DNA of 64,000 nt. Source: Microbacterium profundi (GTDB lineage Bacteria > Actinomycetota > Actinomycetes > Actinomycetales > Microbacteriaceae). The translations under genes and the position numbers were made by a program. The first letter of the stretch is position 1, and each line of letters begins with the position of its first letter. Shown here one piece after another: positions 7,887-16,361 of the stretch. The DNA lies in assembly GCF_000763375.1 (NCBI RefSeq), contig NZ_JPSY01000003.1, forward strand, positions 1 through 64,000. Reading direction: 5' to 3'. The notes below the pieces were generated by a model. The model was not told the DNA's origin. It did no database searches and saw only the letters and a program-made list of their open reading frames with translations.

Positions 7887-9071
7887 ATGCGCGTCGACAT
7901 GATCACGAAGGAATACCCGCCGGAGATCTACGGCGGGGCCGGTGTCCACGTCGCTGAACTCGTCTCCGCACTGCGTCAGAGCATCGATGTCGAAGTCCGC
8001 GCCTTCGGCGCGCCGCGTGACGAGCGGTCGACGACGGCGTACCGCAGTCCTGCCGAGCTGGCCGGCGCGAACCCCGCTGTGCAGACCCTCGGCACCGACC
8101 TGGCGATGGTCTGTGACATCGCCGGGGCCGACCTCGTGCACAGTCACACGTGGTACGCGAACTTCGCCGGACACATCGCGTCCCAGCTGCACGGGATCCC
8201 GCACGTGCTCACCGCACACAGCCTGGAACCGCTGCGACCGTGGAAGGCCGAGCAGCTCGGCGGCGGCTACGCCGTCTCAAGCGGTATCGAGAAGCTCGCG
8301 TACGAGAACGCCGCGGCCATCGTGGCCGTGTCCGGCGGAATGCGCGCCGACATCCTCCGCAGCTATCCCGCTGTCGATCCGGCGCGCGTCAGGGTCATCC
8401 ACAACGGGATCGACGTCGAACGTTGGCGGCCGGTTCAGGATGCTGCGTTCCTCTCGAGCATCGGCATGGATCCTGACCGCCCGTCCGTCGTCTTCGTTGG
8501 ACGCATCACCAGGCAGAAGGGACTGCCGTATCTGCTGCGCGCCGCGGCGGAACTGCCGCCTGAGGTGCAACTCGTGCTGTGTGCCGGAGCGCCCGACACC
8601 CCGGAGATCATGGTGGAGGTGCAGGAGGGTGTGCGCCTGCTGCAGCAGACACGCCAGGGCGTGATCTGGATCGAGCGGATGCTGCCACGAGACGAGCTCT
8701 CCGCGATCCTCACCGCGGCCACCACATTCGTCTGTCCGTCCGTGTACGAGCCGCTCGGGATCGTGAACCTCGAGGCGATGGCGTGCGGCGCCGCAGTGGT
8801 CGGCACGGCGACGGGCGGCATCCCCGAGGTCGTCGATGACGGCGTCACCGGCCGTCTCGTGCCGATCGAACAGGTGACTGACGGCACGGGGACGCCGGTG
8901 GACCCTGAGCGTTACGTCGACGATCTCGCGCGCACGCTCACCGAGGTCGCGATGGATCCGGCGCAGGCAGCCGCCTACGGAGAAGCCGGACGTGAGCGCG
9001 CCGCCCGCGAGTTCAGCTGGGGTGCGATTGCCGACACCACGCGGGCGCTCTACGCGGAGCTGACGGATTGA
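7887..9071 (+). CDS. glgA: Glycogen synthase, GT4 family (GlgA/GlgM type)
   Basis: A 394-residue glycosyltransferase of the actinobacterial GT4 type, shorter than GT5 GlgA. The N-terminal KEYPPEIYGGAGVHV loop binds the donor sugar, and CPSVYEPLGIVNLEAMACG supplies the E-x7-E catalytic motif. In mycobacteria the equivalent enzyme (GlgM) uses ADP-glucose to make maltose-1-phosphate, so either glycogen elongation or maltose-1-phosphate synthesis is possible. Pairing with glgC supports ADP-glucose as donor. Confidence 0.93.
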   Translation: MRVDMITKEYPPEIYGGAGVHVAELVSALRQSIDVEVRAFGAPRDERSTTAYRSPAELAGANPAVQTLGTDLAMVCDIAGADLVHSHTWYANFAGHIASQLHGIPHVLTAHSLEPLRPWKAEQLGGGYAVSSGIEKLAYENAAAIVAVSGGMRADILRSYPAVDPARVRVIHNGIDVERWRPVQDAAFLSSIGMDPDRPSVVFVGRITRQKGLPYLLRAAAELPPEVQLVLCAGAPDTPEIMVEVQEGVRLLQQTRQGVIWIERMLPRDELSAILTAATTFVCPSVYEPLGIVNLEAMACGAAVVGTATGGIPEVVDDGVTGRLVPIEQVTDGTGTPVDPERYVDDLARTLTEVAMDPAQAAAYGEAGRERAAREFSWGAIADTTRALYAELTD

Positions 9072-9076
9072 GCCGA

Positions 9077-9082
9077 TAGGCT
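9077..9082 (+). promoter_or_regulatory. Leaderless-type -10 of ABC ATPase gene
   Basis: TAGGCT, six nt before the ATG at 9089, sited in the 17-nt gap after the glgA stop. Confidence 0.5.
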
Positions 9083-9088
9083 TGAAAC

Positions 9089-9874
9089 ATGCCGAGTGCT
9101 CTTGATTTCACCGATGTCGTCGTGCGCCGTGACGGGCGCAACATCGTCGATCATGTGACCTGGCAGGTCGCGGAGGATCAACGCTGGGTCGTGCTCGGAC
9201 CGAACGGTGCGGGCAAGACGACTCTGCTCCAGCTGGCAGACACGCTGATGCATCCCACCGGTGGCACGGTGACGATCCTCGGGGAGACACTGGGCCGCAC
9301 CGACGTCTTCGAGCTCCGTCCCAGGATCGGCTTCGCCTCATCGGCCATGGCGAGACGCCTGCCGAGCGACGAGACGGTTCTCAACGTCGTGCTCACCGCC
9401 GCGTACTCCGTCACCGGCCGCTGGAACGAGCAGTACGAGAACATCGACGAGCGGCGCGCCGTGCGAGTGCTGGGCGAGTGGAAGCTCGATCACCTCGCCG
9501 ACCGTACCTTCGGAACCCTCAGCGACGGTGAGCAGAAACGGGTGCAGATCGCACGGGCGGTCATGACCGACCCTGAGCTCCTGCTGCTCGACGAGCCGAC
9601 CGCGTCGCTCGACCTCGGCGCCCGAGAGGAGCTGCTAGGGCTGCTGAGCGGCTACGCATCGTCTCCGACGACTCCTGCCATGGTCATGGTCACCCATCAC
9701 GTCGAAGAGATCCCGATCGGCTTCACGCACGTGCTGCTGATCCGCGACGGTGGCATCGTCGCGGCGGGTCCGATCGCTGAGACCTTGACGGCGGATGCTC
9801 TGACCGAGGCGTTCGGTATGCCGATCGTGCTCAGCGCTGAGGACGGCAGGTACGCGGCGCGCGCCACGTCCTGA
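9089..9874 (+). CDS. ABC transporter ATP-binding protein (YlmA/ModF-like)
   Basis: A single-domain ABC ATPase of 261 residues. Walker [10 protein letters not shown] is at 37-45, the signature is LSDGEQKRV (LSxGE variant), and Walker B is [10 protein letters not shown] followed by the H-loop VMVTHHVEE. No permease or binding protein is adjacent. This fits the stand-alone YlmA-type ATPases rather than a complete importer. It sits between glgA and rpmE2 with its own leaderless-like promoter. Substrate unknown. Confidence 0.85.
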   Translation: MPSALDFTDVVVRRDGRNIVDHVTWQVAEDQRWVVLGPNGAGKTTLLQLADTLMHPTGGTVTILGETLGRTDVFELRPRIGFASSAMARRLPSDETVLNVVLTAAYSVTGRWNEQYENIDERRAVRVLGEWKLDHLADRTFGTLSDGEQKRVQIARAVMTDPELLLLDEPTASLDLGAREELLGLLSGYASSPTTPAMVMVTHHVEEIPIGFTHVLLIRDGGIVAAGPIAETLTADALTEAFGMPIVLSAEDGRYAARATS

Positions 9875-9886
9875 ACACAGATCTGC

Positions 9887-9892
9887 TAGACT
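9887..9892 (+). promoter_or_regulatory. -10 of rpmE2
   Basis: TAGACT preceded by TG (an extended -10) 69 nt before the L31 ATG. I looked for a Zur box, common before zinc-free L31 genes, and did not find a convincing one in the leader. Confidence 0.45.
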
Positions 9893-9960
9893 CGACCCTT
9901 GGTGCGTATGCACCCTCTGACTCTCTTTCTATTTCGTATCCGCAAGCCAAGGAATCAGCA

Positions 9961-10218
9961 ATGAAGACTGACATTCACCCCGTCTACAAGGCCGTCGTGT
10001 TCCGCGACCTCGGCTCGGGCGAGACGTTCCTCACCCGTTCCACCGTCTCCAGCGACAAGAAGATCGAGCTGGACGGCGTGGAGTACCCCGTCATCGACGT
10101 CGAGATCTCGTCGTCTTCGCACCCGTTCTACACGGGCAAGCAGCGCATCATGGACTCGGCCGGTCGCGTCGAGAAGTTCAACCAGCGCTTCAAGGGCTTC
10201 GGCGGCAGCAGCAAGTAA
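9961..10218 (+). CDS. rpmE2: 50S ribosomal protein L31 type B
   Basis: An 85-residue L31. It starts [29 protein letters not shown] and has no CxxC pairs, so it is the zinc-independent (C-minus) paralog. In other Actinobacteria such L31 replaces the zinc form when zinc is scarce and releases zinc for other uses. Monocistronic, ended by a strong terminator 10 nt downstream. Confidence 0.96.
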   Translation: MKTDIHPVYKAVVFRDLGSGETFLTRSTVSSDKKIELDGVEYPVIDVEISSSSHPFYTGKQRIMDSAGRVEKFNQRFKGFGGSSK

Positions 10219-10227
10219 CTCCTGCCC

Positions 10228-10265
10228 CACGAGAAAGGCCCCGCCTCGGCGGGGCCTTTCTCGTG
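10228..10265 (+). terminator. Strong bidirectional stem-loop terminator after rpmE2
   Basis: Two perfectly complementary 17-nt arms (10228-10244 and 10249-10265) enclose the loop CTCG. The stem is GC-rich with AAAGG/CCTTT near its base. It has no long T-run, as is usual for this GC content. Confidence 0.85.
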
Positions 10266-10271
10266 CGCGGG

Positions 10272-10347
10272 GTTGTTCGCCAAGACCCCCGATTCGTGTC
10301 CAGACCCCGGGATATTCATGTCATTCAGATGGGGTGTCGCGAACAAC
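10272..10347. repeat. Inverted repeat GTTGTTCGC...GCGAACAAC
   Basis: Nine-nt perfect arms at 10272-10280 and 10339-10347, separated by 58 nt that contain two AGACCCC-type motifs. It lies just beyond the L31 terminator and before the convergent exonuclease stop. It may be a second terminator or a small palindromic repeat element. Confidence 0.5.
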
Positions 10348-10355
10348 ACGGGGTC

Positions 10356-11081
10356 TCAGACGGACGTCGAGTCCGGCTGCCGCACTGGCCACGTGCCGTC
10401 GAGCGAATCCTCGGCGTCGAGTCGTCCGATCCGGATGAAGTACTCGGTCAGGCTCTCAGCCTGCGTGCGCGCCCAGCCGATCTGCTGCGTATGCAGCTCT
10501 TGTGCCGAGGCTGCGAGCGGGAAGGCGCGCGCGATCGCCTGAGCGACGCGGCCGGCGGCGATGGCATCTGCGGCTGCCTCATGTGCGCCGTCGAGGCGCA
10601 CCGCGTAGTGCTCAGCGACGACCTCGAGGGTGCGCTTGCCCTTGCGATACCGATCGACGGCCTTGTCGATCACATGCGGGTCGATGATGGGGCCAGGTGA
10701 TTCGAGGGGCGGGATGCCGTGCCGCAGGCACTCGTGCGTGAGCAGGGAGAAGTCATAGGACGCGTTGTAGGCGACCACCGGCATGCCCTGGGCGAAGAGC
10801 GCGCGCAGCGATGCGGTGACCTCGCTGACGACCTCTCGTGCGACTCGTCCGTCACGTCGCGCCTGCTCGGTGCTGATACCGTGCACGGCTGCCGCGCCCT
10901 CGGGGATGGGGATGCCGGGATCGGCGAGCCAGGAGCGCGCGGCGATCTCGCGCCCCTTCGCGTCGAGCACGCCGACGTGCGCCGTGACGATGCGATCGGC
11001 GGTCACGTCGACACCGGTGGTCTCAAGATCGAAGACGCCGATGCGCCTGAGCCAGCCGGGGAGTTCGAGATCGATTGCCAT
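10356..11081 (-). CDS. 3'-5' exonuclease, DnaQ/epsilon-like
   Basis: A 241-residue DEDDh exonuclease: D18 and E20 lie in FDLETTG, then YNASYDFSLL and HEAAADAIAAGRVA give the later Asp and His residues. Close to proofreading epsilon subunits but encoded separately from polymerase III, so a DNA repair or RNA trimming role is possible. The C-terminal ~60 residues are alpha-helical and not catalytic. Leaderless start: TAGCGT six nt before the ATG. Confidence 0.9.
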   Translation of the reverse strand: MAIDLELPGWLRRIGVFDLETTGVDVTADRIVTAHVGVLDAKGREIAARSWLADPGIPIPEGAAAVHGISTEQARRDGRVAREVVSEVTASLRALFAQGMPVVAYNASYDFSLLTHECLRHGIPPLESPGPIIDPHVIDKAVDRYRKGKRTLEVVAEHYAVRLDGAHEAAADAIAAGRVAQAIARAFPLAASAQELHTQQIGWARTQAESLTEYFIRIGRLDAEDSLDGTWPVRQPDSTSV

Positions 11082-11087
11082 GACCCC

Positions 11088-11093
11088 ACGCTA
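11088..11093 (-). promoter_or_regulatory. Leaderless-type -10 of exonuclease gene
   Basis: TAGCGT on the minus strand, six nt before the ATG at 11081. Confidence 0.5.
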
Positions 11094-11129
11094 GGGAGGG
11101 CTTCGGACAATGCTGTGCAGGCTCGCCCG

Positions 11130-11135
11130 TAGACT
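11130..11135 (+). promoter_or_regulatory. Leaderless-type -10 of alpha/beta hydrolase gene
   Basis: TAGACT, six nt before the ATG at 11142. Confidence 0.5.
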
Positions 11136-11141
11136 GGATCC

Positions 11142-12149
11142 ATGACCGTTGCCTCGCCGTACGCCGACCGGCTGAGCCGTCTGCCGGTCGAACGTCACGA
11201 AGTCGAGGTGGGGGGCGCGAAGACCGCCTATTGGGTGTACGGCCCTTCGACAGGCTCAGGGACCGAGGGGGGTTCAGGGACCGAGGGGGGTTCAGGGACC
11301 GAGGCGGGTTCAGGGACCGAGGCGGGTTCAGGGACAGAGGCAGGCTCAGGGACAGAGAGCGACCCGACCACGGTGATCGCGGTGCACGGTTTCCGCGGCG
11401 AGCATCACGGGCTGGAGCCCGTGCTCGCGTATTTCCCCGAGGTGCGGGTGATCGCGCCCGACCTGCCCGGTTTCGGTGAGACGCCGCCGCTGCCCGGTCG
11501 CACACACGATCTCACCGCATACGCCGAATGGCTTCGGAGCTTCTCCGCCGCGGTCGCGCCCGGCGCCGTCATCCTGGGCCATTCGTTCGGCTCGATCGTG
11601 GCATCCGCCGCGGTCGCCGGTGGGCTCGAGACACCGAGACTGATCCTGATCAACCCCATCGGTGCGCCGGCACTGGAAGGGCCCAAGGGTGTGATGACGC
11701 GTCTCGCCGTCTGGTACTACGACCTCGGAGCGATGCTGCCCTCGAAGGTCGGTACCGCGTTGCTGCGCAACCGGCTGATCGTGCGCGTCATGAGCATCAC
11801 CATGGCGAAGACGAAGGATCCTGCCCTTCGACGCTTCATCCACGACCAACACGACACCTACTTCTCGGACTTCGCAGATCGCGATGTGCTGCGCGATGCC
11901 TTCGTCGCGAGTGTGTCTCACGACGTGAGAGCCTTCGCCCCGCAGATCGACGTGCCGACACTGCTGGTCGCCGCGCAGAAGGACGACATCACCCCCATCG
12001 AGGCCGAGCGTCATCTCGCGACGCTGTTCCCCGATGCAGAGCTCGTGGAGATCGCCGACGTCGGACACCTCATCCACTACGAGACCCCTGCCGACGCGGC
12101 CGGGGCGATCCGTCGCTTCCTCAGGGTTCCCGTCGCGCGAGGCCGATGA
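11142..12149 (+). CDS. Alpha/beta hydrolase with inserted repeat-encoded linker
   Basis: A 335-residue alpha/beta hydrolase. The oxyanion stretch VIAVHGFRGEHHG, nucleophile elbow GHSFGS, acid Asp in KDDITPIE and catalytic His in DVGHLIHY are all present. Between strands near residues 37-73 lies a Gly/Ser/Thr/Glu linker of six GSGTE(G/A) units, encoded by an 18-nt tandem repeat. Homologs would be expected to have a short turn there, so the gene has probably absorbed an intergenic repeat without losing the frame. The 3' end overlaps the convergent Lrp-type gene by 29 nt. Substrate unknown. Confidence 0.88.
   Translation: MTVASPYADRLSRLPVERHEVEVGGAKTAYWVYGPSTGSGTEGGSGTEGGSGTEAGSGTEAGSGTEAGSGTESDPTTVIAVHGFRGEHHGLEPVLAYFPEVRVIAPDLPGFGETPPLPGRTHDLTAYAEWLRSFSAAVAPGAVILGHSFGSIVASAAVAGGLETPRLILINPIGAPALEGPKGVMTRLAVWYYDLGAMLPSKVGTALLRNRLIVRVMSITMAKTKDPALRRFIHDQHDTYFSDFADRDVLRDAFVASVSHDVRAFAPQIDVPTLLVAAQKDDITPIEAERHLATLFPDAELVEIADVGHLIHYETPADAAGAIRRFLRVPVARGR
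11243..11360 (+). repeat. Six tandem 18-nt repeats in coding sequence
   Basis: Begins with CCCTTCGACAGGCTCAGGGA (11243-11262), the family core, and continues as six 18-nt units from 11253 to 11360, consensus GGTTCAGGGACCGAGGGG with changes mostly in the last bases. The unit length is a multiple of three, so copy number can vary without frameshift. Confidence 0.9.
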
Positions 12150-12594
12150 GTCCGGCGACGCGGAACGGTATCACCTCGCCCATCGCGAGCGACGTCTCGG
12201 TGCGTTCGACGCCCTCGATCGAGAGGATCCGCGCGTCCGTGTCGAAGAGGTGACGTGCGTCGCGGCAGGCGACTCGCGCCAGCAGATCGATCGCGCCGCT
12301 GAGGCCGTGCACCTGCAGCACCTCGGGGATGCGTGCGAGTTCGGCCGTGATGCGGGGCAGCTCGGTCTGCCGCAGCCCGATGCTGATGAACGCCTGCAGA
12401 GGGAAGCCGAGCACCTCCGGCGAGAACGATCGCTCATAGGACAGGAACACCCCGGTCTGCTCGAGCCTGGCCATCCGTGCCTGGATCGTGTTGCGGGACA
12501 GCCCGAGCGTCTCGGCGAGGGCCACGATCGTCGTGCGGGGATCTTCAGCGAGGACGGCGAGCAGTTCGAGATCGACGCGGTCAAGAGCGGGCAT
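12121..12594 (-). CDS. Lrp/AsnC-family regulator, probable bkd regulator
   Basis: A 157-residue Lrp/AsnC protein: N-terminal winged helix (DRVDLELLAVLAEDPRTT ... LGLSRNTIQARMARLE) and C-terminal RAM/ligand domain. It is divergent from bkdABC across 168 nt, the place of BkdR-type regulators that sense branched-chain amino acids. Start chosen at ATG 12594 because TAATGT lies eight nt upstream on a good TG-extended -10; ATG 12606 is an alternative. The antisense frame is open far beyond this start, but only this stretch has protein similarity. Confidence 0.9.
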   Translation of the reverse strand: MPALDRVDLELLAVLAEDPRTTIVALAETLGLSRNTIQARMARLEQTGVFLSYERSFSPEVLGFPLQAFISIGLRQTELPRITAELARIPEVLQVHGLSGAIDLLARVACRDARHLFDTDARILSIEGVERTETSLAMGEVIPFRVAGLIGLARREP

Positions 12595-12602
12595 AGTGCC
12601 AA

Positions 12603-12608
12603 ACATTA
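12603..12608 (-). promoter_or_regulatory. -10 of the Lrp-type regulator
   Basis: TAATGT preceded by TGC on the minus strand, eight nt before ATG 12594. Confidence 0.45.
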
Positions 12609-12667
12609 GCAGGGTCGACGTGCCTGTATTGGGCAACATGCTCAGGGCTGCTGTGAATGCTTGAGCG

Positions 12668-12679
12668 TGCTGATCAGCA
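12668..12679. promoter_or_regulatory. Palindrome in the lrp-bkdA intergenic region
   Basis: TGCTGATCAGCA is a perfect 12-nt palindrome roughly mid-way between the divergent genes. It is a natural operator candidate for the adjacent Lrp-type regulator. Confidence 0.45.
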
Positions 12680-12762
12680 GACGTACCCTCGAAGTAGCCG
12701 ATGATGATGTCGGTGCACGCGTGCAACTCCTCACGAGGGAGACACACGACAGGAGGACGATG

Positions 12763-13875
12763 ATGTCGATGCAGACCACACCGATCGCAGACACCACCCA
12801 GGATCTGGAGCTCTCCGAGCGGCTTCTCGCGCCAGACGGCACCCGTCAGAAGAACCCGGAGCTCGACCCGTTCGTCGCCGATGTCGACGCCGCACAGTTG
12901 CGCGCTCTGCATCGCGACATGGTGATTCTGCGCCGCATCGATGCGGAGGGCATCGCGCTGCAGCGCCAGGGGCAGTTGGGCCTGTGGGCGCCGTGCAACG
13001 GTCAGGAGGCAGCGCAGATCGGCACCGCGCGTGCGCTCGATCCGATCGACTTCGTCTTCCCGAGCTACCGCGAGACCGGCGTCATCTACGCACGCGGCGC
13101 GCAGCCGGGTGACTTCGTCCGCGTCTGGCGCGGTGAAGAGGGCGCCCCGTTCGACCCGGCCGAGATGCGGATCGCTCCGTTGCAGATCATCATCGGCGCG
13201 CAGACACTGCACGCGGTCGGCTACGCCATGGGCATCAAGCACGAGAAGGCCCCGGAAGTCGCGGTCACCTACTTCGGCGACGGCGCGACCAGCCAGGGCG
13301 ACGTCAACGAGGCCATGGTGTTCGCGGCCTCGTATCAGGCACCGATCGTGTTCGTCTGCCAGAACAACCACTGGGCGATCTCCGAGCCCGTCGCGGTGCA
13401 GTCGCAGTATCCGATCGCCGGCCGTGCTCCTGGTTTCGGCATCCCGAGCCTGCGCGTCGACGGCAACGACGTGCTCGCCTGCATGGCAGCGATGCGCTGG
13501 GCGCTCGCGCATGCACGTGCGGGAAAGGGGCCGGCATTCATCGAAGCGGTGACGTACCGGATGGGACCGCACACCACCTCGGATGACCCCACCCGCTACC
13601 GTGACCCCGCCGAGCTCGAGGCCTGGCGTACGCGTGACCCGATCGCGCGGCTGGAGGCGCACCTTCGCACTGCCGGCGAACTCGACGACGAGCAGGTCGC
13701 CGCTGCACAGGCCGATGCCGATGTCATGGCACGTGAGATGCGAGCCGCATGCCTGGGCATGGTCACGCGCGAGCCACTCGCCGTCTTCGACAACGTCTAC
13801 GCCGAGCCGCACTGCGGGATCGACCGTCAGCGCGACGAGTACGCCGCGTACATCTCTTCATTCGAGGGGGTCTGA
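12763..13875 (+). CDS. bkdA: Branched-chain 2-oxoacid dehydrogenase E1 alpha
   Basis: Thiamine-diphosphate E1 alpha subunit, 370 residues, decarboxylating 2-oxoacids from Leu, Ile and Val. The ThDP/Mg motif runs from GDGATSQGDVNEAM to QNNHWAIS; PSYRETG and MGPHTTSDDPTRYR are conserved active-site segments, the latter the phosphorylation-loop region in mammalian enzymes. ATG 12763 was chosen because AGGAGG at 12751-12756 is six nt away; ATGs at 12760 and 12769 are less well placed. First gene of bkdABC. Pyruvate dehydrogenase activity is less likely, given the neighbouring leucine-degradation genes. Confidence 0.93.
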   Translation: MSMQTTPIADTTQDLELSERLLAPDGTRQKNPELDPFVADVDAAQLRALHRDMVILRRIDAEGIALQRQGQLGLWAPCNGQEAAQIGTARALDPIDFVFPSYRETGVIYARGAQPGDFVRVWRGEEGAPFDPAEMRIAPLQIIIGAQTLHAVGYAMGIKHEKAPEVAVTYFGDGATSQGDVNEAMVFAASYQAPIVFVCQNNHWAISEPVAVQSQYPIAGRAPGFGIPSLRVDGNDVLACMAAMRWALAHARAGKGPAFIEAVTYRMGPHTTSDDPTRYRDPAELEAWRTRDPIARLEAHLRTAGELDDEQVAAAQADADVMAREMRAACLGMVTREPLAVFDNVYAEPHCGIDRQRDEYAAYISSFEGV

Positions 13876-13876
13876 G

Positions 13877-14887
13877 ATGACGGAGATCACTCTGGGCAAG
13901 GCCCTGAACGCAGGGCTCCGCAAGGCCATGAGCGACGACGAGAAGGTCGTGCTGATGGGAGAGGACATCGGCAAGCTCGGCGGCGTGTTCCGCATCACCG
14001 ACGGTCTGCAGCAGGAGTTCGGTGCCGCACGTGTGATCGACACTCCGCTCGCGGAATCCGGCATCGTCGGTACCGCCGTCGGCCTCGCCTTTCGCGGTTA
14101 CCGTCCGGTCGTCGAGATCCAGTTCGACGGATTCGTCTATCCGGCGTTCGATCAGATCGTCTCCCAGGTCGCGAAACTGCACTACCGCACCCAGGGGCGG
14201 GTGAAGATGCCCATCACGATCCGCATCCCATGGGCGGGCGGAATCGGTGCCGCCGAGCACCACTCCGAGTCGCCGGAGGCGTACTTCGTCCACACGGCCG
14301 GGCTGCGCGTCATCACGGTCTCGAACCCGCAGGACGCCTATCGCTGTCTTCAGCAGGCCATCGCCTCGGATGATCCGGTCATCTTCTTCGAGCCGAAGCG
14401 CCTGTATCACCACAAGGGCGACGTCGATCTGGAGGCCTCTCTCGCCGACGCGCCTCCGGTGGGAGTCGCGCGTGTCCTCCGCGAGGGGACGGATGCCACG
14501 ATCATCACTTACGGTGCGATGGTGTCGACTGCGCTGGATGCCGCGTCGGCCGCGGAGGACGATGGAGTGTCGCTGGAGGTCATCGACCTTCGCTCGATCT
14601 CTCCGATCGACTACGACACCGTGACCGCGTCGGTGCGCCGTACCGGACGAGTCGTCGTCGCGCACGAGGCATCGCGCGAGGCGGGCGTCGCCGCGGAGGT
14701 CATCGCGAGCATCACGGAGCAGTGCTTCGAGTACCTCGAAGAGCCGCCGTTGCGCGTCACCGGGCACGACATCCCGTATCCGCCGGCCAAGCTCGAGAAG
14801 TTCCACCTTCCGGATCTCGATCGGATACTCGACGCCGTCGATCGGGTGCTAGACCGGCCGAACAGCCTGACGGGAGCAGAGTCATGA
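13877..14887 (+). CDS. bkdB: Branched-chain 2-oxoacid dehydrogenase E1 beta
   Basis: E1 beta subunit, 336 residues, pairing with BkdA. MGEDIGKLGGVFRIT, DTPLAESGIVGTAVGLA, EIQFDGFVYPAFDQI and HHSESPEAYFVH are the expected conserved blocks. The start is ATG 13877, one nt beyond the bkdA stop, with a GAGGGGG purine site just upstream. Its stop overlaps bkdC by four nt. Confidence 0.94.
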   Translation: MTEITLGKALNAGLRKAMSDDEKVVLMGEDIGKLGGVFRITDGLQQEFGAARVIDTPLAESGIVGTAVGLAFRGYRPVVEIQFDGFVYPAFDQIVSQVAKLHYRTQGRVKMPITIRIPWAGGIGAAEHHSESPEAYFVHTAGLRVITVSNPQDAYRCLQQAIASDDPVIFFEPKRLYHHKGDVDLEASLADAPPVGVARVLREGTDATIITYGAMVSTALDAASAAEDDGVSLEVIDLRSISPIDYDTVTASVRRTGRVVVAHEASREAGVAAEVIASITEQCFEYLEEPPLRVTGHDIPYPPAKLEKFHLPDLDRILDAVDRVLDRPNSLTGAES

Positions 14888-16239
14888 TCGAGGAGTTCCG
14901 CCTTCCGGACCTCGGTGAGGGACTCGCCGAGGCCGAGGTCGTGCAGTGGCTCGTGGCGCCGGGCGACACCGTCACTCTCAACCAGACGCTCGCCGAGGTG
15001 GAGACGGCCAAGGCGGTCGTCGAGTTGCCGTCGCCGTTCGACGGGATCGTATCGACCCTGCACGCCGAGGCGGGCGAGACCGTCGCCGTCGGTGCTCCGT
15101 TGATCGCCTTCGACGTGGCCGGTGCGGAGCCTTCGGCTTCCTCCGCCGGGGCTTCCTCGGCTGCAGAGGAGAAGACGCCGCCGAACCTGGTGGGATACGG
15201 GGCGGCGCCGGCGAAGGGCGGCCGTCCCACACGGCGCGTACGCAGAACCGGGCGTGTCGATGCGGCGTCCGACACCGCTGTGCTGGAGGCTGCGCCGCAC
15301 GATGTGCTGCCGGCACCGGAAGCCGTGCCCGCAGAGGTCGGTGAGCGCCCGCGTTCGACACCACCCGTGCGCGCATACGCGAAGCGATCGGGAGTCGACA
15401 TCGTGCTCGTGGCCGCCGACGTAGGAGACCGCGTGATCACGCGCGATGACATCGATGCGTACCTCGAGCGGGTGGGGGGGCATTCGGAGCCTGTCACGGC
15501 GCACGTTCCGGACACGGCGCTGGCGGCATCGGTCGGCGAACGGGAGACGCGGATCCCGATCAGAGGTGTCCGCAAGCACACGGCGGCGGCAATGGTGCAG
15601 AGCGCCTTCACCGCCCCGCACGTGACGACGTTCCATACGGTCGATGTCACCGCGACGATGGATCTGATCGCGCGTCTGCGCGATGACCGGGCACTGTCCG
15701 AGCACCGGATCGGACCGCTCGTGATCGTGGCCAAAGCGGTGTGCCTTGCGCTCACGCGCACGCCAGGGCTCAACTCGCGCTGGGATGACGCGGCCGGCGA
15801 GATCGTGCAGCCGCACTACGTGGATCTCGGCATCGCCGCGGCGACGGAGCGCGGACTCATCGTGCCGAACATCCGCGACGCCGATCAGATGACGCTGCCC
15901 CAGCTCGCTGACGCGCTGCGCGCTCTCACCGAGACCGCACGGTCGGGGAAGACCACACCGGCAGCACTGGCCGGCGGCACCTTCTCGATCACGAACATCG
16001 GCGTCTTCGGCATCGATGCGGGAACCCCGATCCTGCCCCCTGGACAATCCGGCATCCTCGCGGTCGGCGCCGTGCGGCGCATGCCGTGGGAGTACAAGGG
16101 CGAGATCGCACTTCGCCAGGTGATGACGCTGAGTCTGTCGTTCGATCACCGCGTGGTCGACGGTGCGGAGGGCGCCCGATTCGTGAAGGACGTCGCCGAC
16201 ATCCTCGAGGAGCCCGGCCGCGCGATGCTGATGCGCTGA
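14884..16239 (+). CDS. bkdC: Branched-chain 2-oxoacid dehydrogenase E2 (dihydrolipoyl acyltransferase)
   Basis: E2 core protein, 451 residues. One lipoyl domain (lipoyl Lys K43 in VETAKAVVEL), a Pro/Ala/Glu-rich linker, a peripheral-subunit-binding domain around residues 158-192 (VRAYAKRSGVD ... ITRDDIDAYLE) and a catalytic domain ending SFDHRVVDGAEGARF with the active His near 421. It transfers the acyl group to CoA, giving isovaleryl-CoA from leucine. ATGA overlap with bkdB. E3 is not encoded here. Confidence 0.95.
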   Translation: MIEEFRLPDLGEGLAEAEVVQWLVAPGDTVTLNQTLAEVETAKAVVELPSPFDGIVSTLHAEAGETVAVGAPLIAFDVAGAEPSASSAGASSAAEEKTPPNLVGYGAAPAKGGRPTRRVRRTGRVDAASDTAVLEAAPHDVLPAPEAVPAEVGERPRSTPPVRAYAKRSGVDIVLVAADVGDRVITRDDIDAYLERVGGHSEPVTAHVPDTALAASVGERETRIPIRGVRKHTAAAMVQSAFTAPHVTTFHTVDVTATMDLIARLRDDRALSEHRIGPLVIVAKAVCLALTRTPGLNSRWDDAAGEIVQPHYVDLGIAAATERGLIVPNIRDADQMTLPQLADALRALTETARSGKTTPAALAGGTFSITNIGVFGIDAGTPILPPGQSGILAVGAVRRMPWEYKGEIALRQVMTLSLSFDHRVVDGAEGARFVKDVADILEEPGRAMLMR

Positions 16240-16240
16240 C

Positions 16241-16351
16241 TACCCTTCGACAGGCTCAGGGAACGATACTCGGCGCATGAGCCCGTTTCCCGGGCGTTGA
16301 GCCTGTTTCCCGGTCGCTGAGCCTGTTTCCCGGTCGCTGAGCCTGTCGAAG
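16241..16351. repeat. Palindrome-flanked 20-nt tandem repeats
   Basis: Perfect inverted arms CTTCGACAGGCTCAG (16245-16259) and CTGAGCCTGTCGAAG (16337-16351) enclose three 20-nt units at 16278-16297, 16298-16317 and 16318-16337; the last two are identical (TGAGCCTGTTTCCCGGTCGC). It fills the gap between convergent bkdC and tetR, where the 15-bp stem could stop transcription from both sides. Confidence 0.9.
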
Positions 16352-16361
16352 CGCCCGCAAC

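Noticed and set aside
12595-13812. Long N-terminal extension of the Lrp-type gene
   Set aside because: The extension is antisense to bkdA; the real protein starts at ATG 12594 with a -10 directly upstream.
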